Assembly (NCBI GenBank): GCA_026545225.1
Contig: CM048846.1
Location: 59,338,270 to 59,402,269 of the forward strand
Source: Cornus controversa
Taxonomy: Eukaryota > Streptophyta > Magnoliopsida > Cornales > Cornaceae
Length of the DNA: 64,000 bases
Direction: 5' to 3'
The notes beneath the pieces are model-generated. The model was given only the letters and a program-made list of their open reading frames with translations. It had not been told where the DNA came from and searched no databases. Below, one piece after another: positions 36,701 through 48,798 of this stretch; the stretch's first letter is position 1, and the number at the start of each line of letters is the position of its first letter. Position numbers and translations under genes: made by a program.

Positions 36701-37385
36701 TTTCCACATTGGCCTTCAGTACTAGTTTTTGTAAGCGATTGCTCTTGGACAAGAGAGGGAACTGCAAGGACAGATTAAAACAATAAACCATCAATCAGAT
36801 TAAGACAGCCAGAAAGAGGAAAGAAAGAAAAGAAGAATCTATTTTTCTAGCAAGCTTGAAATTTGTTTTTTTCACCAACAGAACATTGAACTATTTGGAC
36901 CATTTGGTTTAACTAATTGCGACAGTGTCCCTTCTCTGATTGTGTAAAGAACATCAGAGTTAAATGACAATTGTGTATATTACATCATAATTTATATTAT
37001 TTGTTTGGAAGAAGTTTGCAGCTTCAAACAAGAATCAGACTACCATCAGCTCCTAGAATTTTATCTGATATGACCAAAAATAGAAAAGGGATTCCCTCAT
37101 ACTCTTAGAAGAACTCTTCTTTTTCCGGTAAGGTACTTAGGGCTAGTTTGGTACGCAGGAATGGAGGTGGAATGGAATGGCCATTCCACCTCTAATTCCC
37201 TTTCTCTTGTTTGTTGTGCTACATTAGAAATGGAATGACCATTCCAAGTCATTCCCTTGGAATGCTCATTCCAACAAAACCATTCCTCTTCTTGAGCTAT
37301 GGAATGGCCATTCCATTCCCACTTCTTATTAAAATCACCTTCTCTCTCTTCATTAATTTCTTTCCCTCTTTTACAACTCACTCCC

Positions 37386-37421
<36 letters not shown>

Positions 37422-40400
37422 GGTATATAAAACTCATTTCTCTCTCTCGTATGTATCTCTCTCTCTCTATATATATATATATAAAGTAATTAGCATTAAT
37501 TTCTCTCTATATATAATATATATGTTATATACCTGCCACAAACCTATAGATATATATATACATGTCACATGCCCATATATATAACTTGATATATTTTAAG
37601 TTATGAAAGAAAAGGAAGGTTCCTGTTTTATCACTTTCAATTTTTAATAAAGTATTAATTTTTTTCGTATAAAAGATTATATTAATCTCTTGACTAGAAT
37701 AAAAAGTCGGATTATATCTTGATTTAGAAAGTTTTAATTGAATGGGTAATTAAATTTTTTTTTTACATAATAATTAAATTAAAATTGGCCAAATGTCCCA
37801 TTTTTAAAACTGATTATATTTTATGGAAAAGTATAACATGTTAGAAAGTATTGTTATTTCATTCCTACATCACTCTCTATTCGCAGCCAAACATTGGAAT
37901 GAGAATGGGCATTCCATTCTATTCTCATTCCATTCCTATTCTATTTCATTCCTACGTACCAAACTAGCCCTTAATGGAGAGGCTTAGCCAGACTTGGTCT
38001 GATCTTGAGCTGAGTCTAAACAAGAGATCTAAATTTGGCATGTATGACAAAAAATCCCAAGCTGCTTCCACCATAAACAATGACACATGCAAGTACATAT
38101 AATGTGATGTGATTCATAACTTCCATGGAAACAATTGGTGTCTTAGCCACCATGAGAATCTAAAGAGTGTGGAGAAGTTCACAGTTAAATATGAATGAAA
38201 GACCACTGACCACCAAGCCACTCAAGTGGTATCTCCTCTGGCAGCATGGGAGTTAGAAGGTTCAAGTCCCCATAGGGGGGCATTAGCTAGTGCATGTGTA
38301 TGAGTATCGTACCAAACAAAATATTATGTGTGTGTGTATAAATATGAATATAAGATATCTAAATCATTAAAGATTAGACAGTTCAATTTGCTACATAAAA
38401 GACTTAAGTCAATACCTTGTGAAGGTAAAACTTCACTTCGCCAACATTGATGATAACATCTGTTCCCAATTCAGATGACACATACCTGCATGAGCAAACA
38501 TGTCATGCTAAGCCTATCAGATGACAACTTAAAAACACAATCACTGAAATTTAACATGCGATCAGTGCAATAAATATAGTAAAGAACAAAGGAGCAAAAG
38601 GGATAAAAGTTGTGTTGTCATCCAATATAGAGAAAAAAAATATCCAATAGTATGATAATAGAATTGTACCTTGTGTATGGTACTCAATACACAACAATCA
38701 TGCAAAGGAATTGCATCCAATCAAGAGACCTAGGTTTGGAAAGTTTGTCCATCACCAGCAATTTGTAGAAACTTATTATCTTTCACTTGATGAAGTTATA
38801 CAATTAATAATTGTTCTTTACCAAAAATTTCGTTCCTTAATTAAATTCGCTATTTTCACATATTACTATCGCACAATGTGCGAGTTCTTCCATGGATCAC
38901 AAGGAAACTCAAAACAAACCCACTAAATAACTAGTAGCAAGTAGTTTTACAAAGGAATCAAAATTGTGATAAAGCTTCTAGATCTTTATTATCTTACCAA
39001 ACATCATAAATGGCACTCAGGTGAGTAAATGCCCTCACAGTTCAGACAATTGTTTAATGAATCTAAAATCTGCTGCAGCCCACCAACCTATGTCAGATGG
39101 ACACCTCACCATGTGTGACACATGATTGTGACAGGTCAAACAAGATATAGCTATGGGTATCTAACACATTCCCACTTAAATACTGTCAAACAGGTAGCCA
39201 ACAGGCACCTCCGACTAAGGAAGAGAGTAACATGTTCAAAATGGTTATCTCAAACCAGGAAGTTACCATAGAAGAATACACATTACCATACACAGGTATA
39301 AAAGAAGAAACAGACTATGCTTCAACCAAAAAATTGCATCCCATAACCCAAGATGCAGAGTGATCATCAGATCAATGCAGAAACAAGCTCGAAATGAATG
39401 ACACATACACATGTCCATATAACATAACCATCAACCATTAAATATGTCGGTTCTTATGATGTGGTGCTGATAGAGGTGCTCTTCAAAACCCTGTGAAGGT
39501 TGATAGAACCAACCCAAGCAGGTGATCATCAAAATGTTCCATCCTACAAGATTACTATTTGCAAATTTTTGATGTGTTATATTATAAATCAAAGTTTACA
39601 TGTATGATCATCCAATCAGCCATTATTTTTGAGGAAGCTCAAGTGTGAGAGATCCTATTGGTAGGTGGAACATAGTTACTTATAAAGGATAAGTTAGTTT
39701 ACTGTGACAATTAAAGAACTTGCCTATGCTACATAACATTAATACAAGGACCACAAAATATGGACAGTTTTGGACTAACGGCCAATGGCCTAAAACTACT
39801 AGATCACTCCTAGAATGGCCTCAGATAACCTGCCAATTGATTGTGCTGCTATTGAAGGGTTTTGATACGGGAAATTACTGCACAAGAATACAGAAGAACT
39901 TGTCTTAACATCCTTATGCAATGCAACAGGTCAACTTTTTGTTTACTAGATATATTTTACAAGGCACATTCTTCAATCCAACGGCCAGAGCTTGGCAATA
40001 CAAAGCAATAATGACCCTTTATTAGGTAATGCAACATAGAAACCACATTATCTGATGTGAAGAGCAAAATAGTTCAGATAACAACTTAAACTCCCTATCC
40101 AACGAAAAGGAGTACAGGTAACAGAACTAGTGAATTAATAAGTAGCTCTATTCAACTCCTAACAACAAATGCACAATATCAGGCCCATCGCTGGGATTTA
40201 ATTGACTCACCTTGTGTTATAGTTCATAACAGAAGTAAAATGAATTTGATAGTTGAAGTCAACAGCATACACATTTAAGATTTACAATATGTATCCATTA
40301 TAAAAGTGTAACATATATGATATACCTCATGCAATGACGAACTAACATGTTCAAAACTTTAAACGTGTAGCAACATCTAGCACACACAAGTAGTTAATAA

Positions 40401-43400
40401 CTTCATTTCCCTAATAAGTGTGGAAATCCAACAATTTAATATCTAGAGACAATATTTTAGTCACTTGGCCAATATCAAAAAATTGTAAATCAAGGTTGAA
40501 GTAATTTTTGTGAGCCACAAGTAGATTAAAAACATCTAGAGACAATATTTTAGTCACTTGGCCAATATCAAAAAATTGTAAATCAAGGTTGAAGTAATTT
40601 TTGTGAGCCACAAGTAGATTAAAAACATCATTAAATGTCAGGAAGTGACACATAGGATATGAGAAGTAGCGTCATCACAACATGATGGGTCCAAAAAATC
40701 ATCCCAATGGACCTCGGACATTCTAAAATTCAAAAAAACTTCTTGCCAACTTCACCTAGCCGAGATCTGTCACTGTCAGGCCATCAAAACTGTAAAGACC
40801 GGGTCATTTTAGACCGGTTTTCTTTTATTTTTGTTATCATCAAACTACACAGAAATGATTTTAATGTGTTTAATGATGAAATGAGAATGAAGAGACTTGT
40901 TTTGAGGTTCGGAGAAGTTTTAGAACCATTTTGGTTCAATTTGATATTTTCGGGTCAGTGGGGCCCGGGACCCAGATCGGGTGGGCCCAGGAAACCAAAT
41001 CTTTTTTCGAAAATATTTATTTTTAGTTTAGACCATTTAAAATATTAAAAGAAGAAAGAAATTGATTTTGGGACCATAGGAATTTTCGTAATAAAAAACA
41101 GAGGTTGGAAAAGTACGTTAAGTGATGAATGGCCTATAGGTCATTTCGCGGGACAGGGCTTATAAATATCAAGGGAGCTGATATTTACAGCATTTTTCTC
41201 TCTCTAAAACAGCTGCCAGCTGCTCTCTCTCTCTCTATCTTCTCCTTCTAGATCTCTTCCTTCTCTCTAAGATTTGAAGCTTCTAAGGTGAGATTTGGAA
41301 AACACCAAAGAAGAAAATTTTGTTCTACGCGGTAAGAGCTTGGATTTGGTCCGAACAAAGTCGATTTTGAGCGATTTCCATTCAGAGCAGATTTGGGATT
41401 TTGTTTGAAAACTCTTCTAAACCGATATAGGAATGTCTAACTCATGAATTCTAGAGTTATTGTGAGTATGTTGAATGTTTAGAACATTCAACTAGTTACA
41501 TATATTGGCATATGATATATATATGGTTTTCAAGCATGTATATATGTTGTATGAGTATTGTTGACCTCAATGTTTCAACCCAAGGTTATTTGGGTGATTT
41601 TGATGATAACAACATATTGTAGTGTAGAGTTAATAAGTTTACTTGAGTGTACAGTTTACAAAGCATCAAACTATCTCAAGCATCTTAAAGGAAAGAAGAT
41701 ATATGGAGCCACATGATCATGAAACTCAGAGATCAACAATCAAGATACAATGGCAAAGTTGAAGTGAATCCAAAGCTCACATTGATCATGCCCATATATG
41801 TCCAAAAGCTCATATCAAGGACATTGCAAAAGGATGAAGGAAATTGAATCAAAAGAAGAAGACAACACCCATTGTGCATCAAGACATTGAAAATTGGGTA
41901 GTCTAGTCTTGGGTGAGTACTAGTATTTAGTGTAACATTATTTTTGAAATAACTTTTTTGAAAGCTCATCTATTAACCTAATGGATGAGTAAACAAATTC
42001 TAGGACCTACACTTGAATTAAGAAATATCATTTATGGTTCTTAGATACATTGACTTAGACTTTGAACTCTAATGACTAACTTTATATAGCCTTGTCATGC
42101 ACAGTTGTTGTTTCGGAGATTTGGCATAGAAATTTGACCAAGTGTTGGATTCTAGGGGCAAAAATGTAAACATGAGTTTTTCAATGAATCTTGACATAAA
42201 AAGTCCCAGTAATTGTACCCCATAATTTACATGATCATATGAATTTTCTTAGCCTCAAATGACTTGATTTGGTCATTCACATTGCACAATGAATTTTTAT
42301 GTCAAAGTTGTGAAAATTCTTTTTGTGTTAAAATTGAAAAATTAGATTTTGATTCGTTTGGAATTTTATTTTAAAACTATTTTTATTGAATCCAAATGGA
42401 GGTACTTTGCTTATTTACATTGAATAACTCAAAGTAAATACTTAAATGTTTTCAATGTAAATAAGTATATAGTGTGCAATGTATTAATGCACTGTGCAAG
42501 AGAAATTAGCATAGTCTGAAAACAGTTTTGACCTAGAAACTTTCGGTCGCCTAATGGAACTCATCAGTCGGCTAGTAGAGGACTTTCGATCGCCTGATGG
42601 AACCCATCAGCAGGCTAGTAGAAGTTTGAATTCATTTCAGTAGGGTGTGCAAAATAAGGAAAGCTGAAACATTGTTTCAGCCGGCCAAAGAGTACCTTCA
42701 TTCGACCGAAATAGTGTCATCAACCAGCCGATGAATTCATCAGGAGGATGGGATGAATGCTTAGAGTATTTTGGTTGAGTTATGGAATTGATTAAATTGT
42801 CAATTGATTGAGTATTTATTCGATTATCTTTTTGCCAATAAATTTGCACATCATGTGTTTGATAAAATGCGCAATCAACATTTTCACACACTACAAGCAT
42901 AATATGTTGCACTTACATGAACACTTACATTTGTTGTATCCACTAGACCATTTAAGTGCATAATAGATAGAGCATTATCATTTCCAATTGTTGAATACAT
43001 AAGTTCACTAAGTGTTTGACAAAAGTCTATTCAAACTAATTTTTGTCAAAACAAACTAAACCGAAAAAGTTCCATCGTTTGCCATAGACTCTATTCACCC
43101 CCTCCCCCCCCCCCCCCTTCTTTCTCTAGGGTCAATTATTGGGTAATGAGTATGTTTTAGCATGATAAAATATATGGTTTGGTGCTTGTATTCTATATGT
43201 GAGATATACATGATATAGTGTGAGCATACAAGGTGGAATTGTGAGTTTTGATGTTTAAATAGTACATAAATGTTTTATGTGGCTGAAGTGTTTGTTAAAT
43301 TGCCTAAGTAATCTAATGTCAAAACATGTTTTCTTATATGCAATGAATGTGGGAATGGATGCCAGTAGCTTTTGGTAGAAATGTGCATCATGTTTGGCAT

Positions 43401-46400
43401 TATACATTACACATACCTAAGTTGTGGATGTGTGATAGAGAGAGGGAGAGAGAAACGGAACGTATAGCTGGGCAAAGGTTTGGGAGGATAGGTTTCGGGT
43501 GAAGAATGTCGAATGGTCCATATTTGGAATCCAAGTACTTGGTTGTGTGTGTGAGTGGCACGGGAGAGATGCATGACATATGCATAATGCATACATGATA
43601 GGTTTGTGATGCGTTGAATTCCATTGAGTATGTGGTTATATGGCTTCTTGGCATGTTGTATGTTATACGTGGTATTCACAGGACTTTAGGAAATGTGCCT
43701 TGGACATTTCTACTGAGCATGCAGGAGCTTAATCTCCTATATATAAACTTTTTCAGGTAATGGCAAAGAAGTGGCGGAATTCCATCAACCTTGGGTTGGG
43801 CTATGGAGCATGAATAATGTGTTTTGTACTTGTTAATATGTCCCTGATGTGGGAAAGTGTTTAAGATGTATCTATGCCATTTTGTAAGATGTTTGCGTAT
43901 TGGCATGCATGCCTAAGCTTAAGTGTATTTGGAGATCTTAAGAACATGATTTTATGTTTGCATATTTGGTATGGAATGTAACTAAGAATGATGGTTGTGA
44001 TCCGTAGATTGATGGGTATTAGATTTTTGGAAAGAAAAGTAATGCAGGAGCATCTACAAGGCTCTCCAAGACTAATCGGGCCCGCTGGCCAACTAGGCTT
44101 GGGTTTAGTTATCTTAGGGTCCTAGTTATTTACTTATTTTCTATGTCTTATTTGATTTTTATGTTTTATATTATTTGGTAGATGATAGTTGTAGTCCAAG
44201 TCTTTTTTTAAAATAGTCATGTGACTATCATGTGAGTTTTTAAGTACTTCGGAGGGTTATAATTTATTAATTATAAAAGTAATCAAGGGTTAGGATGTTT
44301 AAGGTTACTGTAACCCTAGTATAAATAGTCTTTTAAGAGACTTTGTAGGCAATTTTTTATTCCAGAAGATTAGACTTACACTTACCGTTTCTCTAGGCCC
44401 CTTGCCCTAGAACTCATCTATCTACGTTCCAACTCCAATTCTTTTGCTTTGTACCTCTAATTATCTGCTTGTTTATTACTAGAAATCCTTTTCCTTTGAG
44501 GTTTTGCACTATTACAGTTATCGAACAGCAGCTTATCGCTACTGTTCCTACACCAATTTGGTATCATAGCAAGAGGTCTCGAGTTCGAGACTCTTCCAGT
44601 GTGGGTGTATGATGCAGGAGCATCCTAGGTGTGGCGCATCCCCGCACTAAAGCAAGTCCCGCCTCGATTGACTGGCACCCTGGACTATGAGATAAAGGGA
44701 TTGGTTCCACCTTTCCCGTCAGTCGCGGCTTTTGGGATAAATGGTTGGACCTCCCTGCGTTAAAAAGTGCTGTCGTTCTAATGAATACATTCTTCCCGAG
44801 TTTTGACAAATTTTTTTAAGGGGTTTATACAACTCTAAATGATCTGAAATTTTTACAATAACTTCCCCTAAATATCTAGTTTTTCCAGATTTAATTTCGT
44901 GAAATTTGGACAACCACAAAATTCTAGAAAAATTCGACAAGGTTCTGCTATCAAATTTTACAATTTCTGTTATGCAACAACTTTGTAGCAAAAACTGTTT
45001 CATTTGGCTAACATCTAGCCACTAGGGTTGGCTCAGCCTTGTTTTATGTTTAGTTTAATTTAGTTTCTACAGAATTTTCTTTTGCCTCGTTTTGAGTTGA
45101 AATGAATTTTCTACGAATTTTTTTGTAACCACTGCACAGATTGCACTATAGCAGGATACTGTTCATTTGGGAAAATACTGTAACTTTTTAGCTACTGCCC
45201 GGAAAATGGAAATGTGGGTTATGAGCATCAATAAATTACCTTAATTGATGCTTTAGGCTTGTTTTAACCCTAATGAGCTAGGGAACGGCCCAAACTTGAT
45301 TTCGACATTTTTTGGGAAAGGTTACTTTTCACAAACACAAAATAATACATTTTTTCTAAATTTTGGTTATGGTTTCCAAAAGGTTGTGGATGTCTTTTAT
45401 GATGAGTTTTAAACATCGAAAACTATGGTATGAGGTCCGTGAAGTATTAATGAGGTTTATGATTGAAAACCGGGGCGTGATAGATTGGTATCAAGACATT
45501 GATTTGTCATGGGGTCCTAACCGGACAAAACACAATTCACACCCAGGATTTGGGTACGGAGCGGGGGTTCTCCAGGTGCTCGGATTTTGGGGTGTGACAA
45601 AAACTTTCTCGTCAATGCACCGATAGTAACAGATTAACTGACATTCTCTTATCAATCCATAGACCGAAAAGCAATCCAACTCTGTATTTTCAATCAATCA
45701 TCATTTTGGTGTGCAGCAAAATGCACCATAAATGTGAGAGGGTAAGACCCAACAATACCATAAATGTGAGAGAGTAAGACCCAACAATAGATGGGGACCA
45801 CATAGCACTTGATCATCAAAATTATTTGTCCTATATGTTTCGCTTCCTTTTCTAGTGTAACAGGTGAATATATAATGTTATAAATCAATACTTATGTATA
45901 CAGTTATCTCAATTGGACTGTGGTGAAAGGAATGTTTTATATTGCAGGAGGATTTTTACCACTCTGATTATTAAAAGAGCTTGGCTATCATCAGGCCTAT
46001 CCATATGACTTTTCTGCATTTGGACCACCAACCAACCCATCAAAATCAGGACAGTCCAACAGCTGGACCACCTCCTATGTGGCCTCATGCAAACCAAACC
46101 CAAACATTCCGTGAAAAACAAGGGTAAAAATTAATAATTTATACATAAAACATCCACTTGGTTAGTTAATGTAACATTTTCAACCCTTTTTGAGCTTTGC
46201 ATCCATGATCCACCCACAACATTTCACCACTTAATTATTATAACTGCCTATATATATTTCTTTACATCTTAAGCATCAATAAAAAAATAAATATAGTAAT
46301 TTTTAACTAGACATTGAAATAGAAAATATGGATGCGAAAATTTAACGCAATGACCTTGTTCTGCCTTGCTCCTTCATTGAAAGCTTCTTAAATCCGTAAC

Positions 46401-46620
46401 AAGGGTGCTAAATATAAATGCATACATACAGAGAGGAAGGTAATAAAACAAGCATAACAACTCAATGAAGGAGCAAGGCAGAACAAAATGGAGTCACAGA
46501 GCAAAGCAGAGAAGTAATGGTTTGTGGAAGAAGAACAAAAAAATTGAATCCCACTAACCTGATGGAATTTCCTTGACCTTGAAACAAATCAGGCTTCGAA
46601 CCCAACTTCATAAACTTCAT
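33225..46620 (-). CDS. NPY-like: NPY-type BTB/POZ and NPH3 domain protein, four exons, 625 residues
   Basis: Exons on the minus strand: 46620-46559, 38485-38416, 36761-35583, 33791-33225. All introns are GT-AG and phases agree, giving 625 residues from [11 protein letters not shown] to RRHSIS, a usual length for the family. The BTB domain spans about residues 25-110 ([33 protein letters not shown]). The NPH3 domain runs from about residue 211 ([17 protein letters not shown]) to about 490 ([32 protein letters not shown]). A polar helical stretch follows (about 510-545), then the family's [12 protein letters not shown] block, a His/Gly repeat (578-588), and the RHRRHSIS tail. NPY1/2/4-type proteins act at the plasma membrane in auxin-dependent organ formation and gravitropism, with AGC kinases and PIN carriers; a CUL3-adaptor role is proposed for BTB/NPH3 proteins. 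The exact orthologue (NPY1, 2 or 4) is inference. The gene looks intact despite transposons in introns 1 and 2. Confidence 0.93.
33966..34946. repeat. Tandem duplication, unit about 484 bp, in intron 3
   Basis: Copy 1 is 33966-34449 and copy 2 is 34450 to about 34946, starting GCAATGTCAACCATGCAAC in each. They differ by scattered changes and small indels, so the duplication is not new. It includes a GACACGGACACG-type stretch common in plant introns. Confidence 0.88.
34947..35582. other. Remainder of NPY-like intron 3
   Basis: No open frame or repeat of note; one long unbroken noncoding stretch up to the donor site at 35582. Confidence 0.5.
35583..36761 (-). CDS. NPY-like: NPY-like gene, coding exon 3
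   Basis: 1179 bp, exactly 393 codons, from FPLLSKSNR to IDIYLK, holding most of BTB and NPH3. The open frame runs on past both ends into intron sequence; the true edges are acceptor CTTGCAG and donor GTGCGA. Confidence 0.94.
37140..37970. mobile_element. Tourist-like (PIF/Harbinger) MITE in NPY-like intron 2
   Basis: 831 bp with 24-bp inverted ends GGGCTAGTTTGGTACGCAGG and CTACGTACCAAACTAGCCC (one mismatch) and a TTA target duplication (37137-37139 and 37971-37973). Subterminal repeats of GGAATGGCCATTCC type and internal (AT)n and (CT)n tracts; no transposase. The TTA target and end type fit the Tourist-like group. Confidence 0.82.
38416..38485 (-). CDS. NPY-like: NPY-like gene, coding exon 2
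   Basis: 70 bp, one base completing Arg then [17 protein letters not shown] and KFYLHK, the start of the BTB fold. Acceptor CATGCAG and donor GTATTG flank it. Its short length and the family match on both sides make the splice sites firm. Confidence 0.92.
38486..40440. other. NPY-like intron 1, 3' part
   Basis: AT-rich intron sequence without domain-bearing frames. No transposon ends seen. Confidence 0.5.
40441..40626. repeat. Exact 93-bp tandem duplication in intron 1
   Basis: Copies 40441-40533 and 40534-40626 appear identical, starting ATCTAGAGACAATATTTTAG. Identity of both copies suggests recent slippage (or an assembly error). Confidence 0.9.
41561..43136 (+). mobile_element. Copia-type solo LTR nested in the gypsy LTR
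   Basis: 1576 bp starting TTGACCTCAATGTTTC and ending CTCTAGGGTCAAT, with a C-run and CACCCCCTCCCC near the end as in SIRE-type LTRs. Exact flanks TATTG (41556-41560 and 43137-43141). It contains a 43-bp tandem pair near 42540-42625 (TTTCGGTCGCCTAATGGAAC type). No coding region. Confidence 0.75.
42540..42625. repeat. 43-bp tandem pair in the copia-type LTR
   Basis: Two diverged copies of TTTCGNTCGCCTNATGGAAC followed by a CATCAGNNGGCTAGTAGA block. Confidence 0.7.
44042..44760 (+). mobile_element. LTR-type insertion with primer site, possibly a short TRIM-like copy
   Basis: An LTR-like stretch of about 510 bp with TATA-like AGTATAAATAG near 44319, ending TGTTCCTACA just before ATTTGGTATCATAGCAAG at about 44557-44575 (tRNA-Met-type primer site), then a short GC-richer internal stretch. 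The phrase ATGCAGGAGCAT occurs at the left edge and again near 44611. No complete second LTR found; the right boundary is uncertain. Confidence 0.5.
45725..45788. repeat. 32-bp tandem pair in intron 1
   Basis: Two copies starting CCATAAATGTGAGAG, one difference. Confidence 0.85.
46559..46620 (-). CDS. NPY-like: NPY-like gene, coding exon 1
   Basis: 62 bp encoding [20 protein letters not shown] plus two bases of the next Arg codon, followed by donor GT. The start was chosen because NPY and other NPH3 proteins begin MKFMKLG. An in-frame upstream ATG at 46693-46695 with no intervening stop could add 25 residues (KFCEEFGEVIEVILCDCSGY and so on), but that run has no family match I recognise. Confidence 0.9.
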
Positions 46621-47420
46621 TTTCTTCCCAAAATACCCGCTACAATCACACAAAATTACCTCTATAACCTCACCAAACTCTTCACAAAACTTCAAGAGCC
46701 AGACTATTAAGACAGACCTTCAAAACAACCACCGTACCACCCTCATCTCCAAAATCCAAATCCAACAGTACTACTTACTGCCGACAACTTTATCTCTCTA
46801 AAACTCTCAAGACTTGATTTTTCAAAGGTTTGGAGAAAGGAGAGAGAAAAGCAGCTAACTTAGAACCACAAACAATGGACTCCGATACAAACACAAAGAA
46901 ACAAGCCTGGAAGACGCAACTATAACCTCTGCTTTCCACCAGCCCAACAACCTCGAGTCTGGAGCCAATTCATTTCCCATTGATTTCAAGCCTTTATGAT
47001 GACATTGATGATGCAATTATATTCATAATACAATTACACACCAACCCAATTCTAGAGAGAGAAAGAGACCCACAAACACAAAGGAAAATTCTCTCAATTT
47101 TCTCTCCCAAAAATATAAAAATGTCTTAATTCTCGCCGCCTTTGCCTTTAATCCCCTGATCCGCGAAGATCTCTTTTTTGCTGTACAAATCTCGAGATCT
47201 CTCCCTCTGTATGGAGTACTACAAAATATATATATATATATATGCTCCAGTATATATTACCCTTTCTCTCTCCTCTATATGTATAGAATCATGATGAATG
47301 ATGAACCTGGCATCCTCCTGCTGCAGTTGTCTCTCTATCCCTGAAATTTGCAGGCAAATAAAGAGAGAGAGAGAAAGTAGAGAGAGAGAGAGAGAGTGTG
47401 TGTGTGTGAGAGTGTACAGG
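46621..47420 (-). promoter_or_regulatory. Presumed 5' leader and proximal promoter of the NPY-like gene
   Basis: Upstream of the start codon on the minus strand. CT-rich tracts at 46840-46860 and 47356-47400 and a short (AT)n at 47227-47243 lie here; pyrimidine-rich leaders near start sites are common in plant genes. I cannot place a transcription start, and a leader intron cannot be ruled out. Confidence 0.4.
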
Positions 47421-48209
47421 GGAGTAGGGGACTGTATGTATTACAGCTTGGCTTCAGACTTTTAAGGAGCTTTATGCCGCTAAAGCAAGCCACCTACTCA
47501 ATGGACGATTTTGCCCTTATTGATTCTTTGTATTCTCGATACCACCTTCCTAATCCTACCTTTACGTGTCCAGGTGTGTACGTGTAACCGTGATGATCGT
47601 CTATTCCGACACTCGGTATTAGCGCGTGGGAATCACTTTCACAGTTACTGTATGTTAATTTAGGTCCCATTTTGCGGTTGACGATTTTTCTCTTGTCTTT
47701 TGACTTCTTTAGGAAAGTTTAAGTTTAGGGCTTTGACAGGCGTTCTATGCTATGCTCAGCTAACTTGTTCAGTTTGAAATAGTTATAATTTAAAATGTTG
47801 TTTATTTATCATTTTCATAAAAACTTTCTAAATTGAAAAAAATACTCAATTTCAGAGATCAATCTTTTTAATTCTCTTTTCTATTCTTGAAATTTTGTTT
47901 TTAGTTTTCTTTTTTTCAAAATTCTAAAAACTTTTTTTTTTTTTTTTATGTAGACAAAGGAATCAAACAGGCTCTAAGCACCACCCATTTGATTCATATT
48001 ACTGTCAAAGAACTAAAAACCAAAAAACAGTACCAAAATTTGTGAAAGTTTTCTAAAAAGTAGTAAATTTGTGATAGTTTTAATTTACAACTAAATTAAA
48101 AAATTTGTCTTTTGTGTAACTATCTTTTACACTCAGTTTTTTTTTAAAATATTTTTAATTTGTTTATATATTTCTTAAAAACTCTTTTCGAAATCAAATA
48201 GGTAACTTA
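47421..48209. other. Intergenic, upstream of the NPY-like gene
   Basis: No gene or transposon end seen, apart from homopolymer T tracts near 47930-47947. Confidence 0.45.
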
Positions 48210-48798
48210 GGGCCCGTTTGGTAACCGTTTATGTTTAATGTTTATTGTTTATAAAAACAAATTTTTAGAATAAACATGTTTGATAATTTTTGTTTTGTTT
48301 ATAAATTGTATAAACATTTTTAAAACAACACTGTTCATAAGCCTTCAAATCCTAAACACCAAAATGATGTTTATTGTTTATGTTTATGAAAAAAAAAAAC
48401 TTTTTTTTTTCTTTTTTATCTAAAATGGTGATTATATTATTTTAATTAAAAATTAAAACTAAAAGTGAGAAAATGAAAAGAAAAAAATTATAAAAGACTA
48501 TTATTTGATACAACGATCAAAATATTAGAATTATCAAGTATGGACAGAATTAAAGAGCATCAATTGTCTTAAGAAAAAATATGGGATACAATATGAATAA
48601 TTACTAATATACTTGATAATAAGAAATAGTTACTTAGGGGGCACCCATGCTAAAAAAAAAAAAATTAAAATAAGTCAAACGTTTTTTCGTTATCAAACAA
48701 CACTCATATTTATGGATAAACAAAATCGTAACATAAACACTGTTTATATAAACACTTAAACAATAAACACAAAACATAAACGGTTACCAAACGAGCCC
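48210..48798. mobile_element. Tourist-like (PIF/Harbinger) MITE
   Basis: 589 bp, inverted ends GGGCCCGTTTGGTAACCGTT and AACGGTTACCAAACGAGCCC (mismatch at one position), TTA target duplication (48207-48209 and 48799-48801). Subterminal TAAACATAAACA-type repeats. No coding capacity. Confidence 0.85.

Larger units (their letters stand above)
40791..45599 (+). mobile_element. Solo-type chromovirus gypsy LTR in NPY-like intron 1
   Basis: Starts TGTAAAGACCGGGTC, ends TTTTGGGGTGTGACA, with an exact 5-bp target duplication AAAAC (40786-40790 and 45600-45604). It is antisense to the host gene. TATA-like GCTTATAAATATC near 41159. Near the right end an LTR end (GGGGCGTGATA) is followed by a primer-site-like ATTGGTATCAAGAC at about 45482 and then a second LTR end. 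No internal coding region. It carries two further insertions, 41561-43136 and 44042 to about 44760. Confidence 0.8.

Noticed and set aside
43400-43906. Three minus-strand frames close together
   Set aside because: Within the gypsy LTR, low complexity, no domain, and overlapping one another.
44570-44760. tRNA-like GAGTTCGAGACTC sequence
   Set aside because: Lies just after a primer binding site; no anticodon arm or acceptor stem could be formed by eye.
46462-46695. 77-codon minus-strand frame as a separate gene
   Set aside because: It is exon 1 of the NPY-like gene read through its donor site into intron 1.
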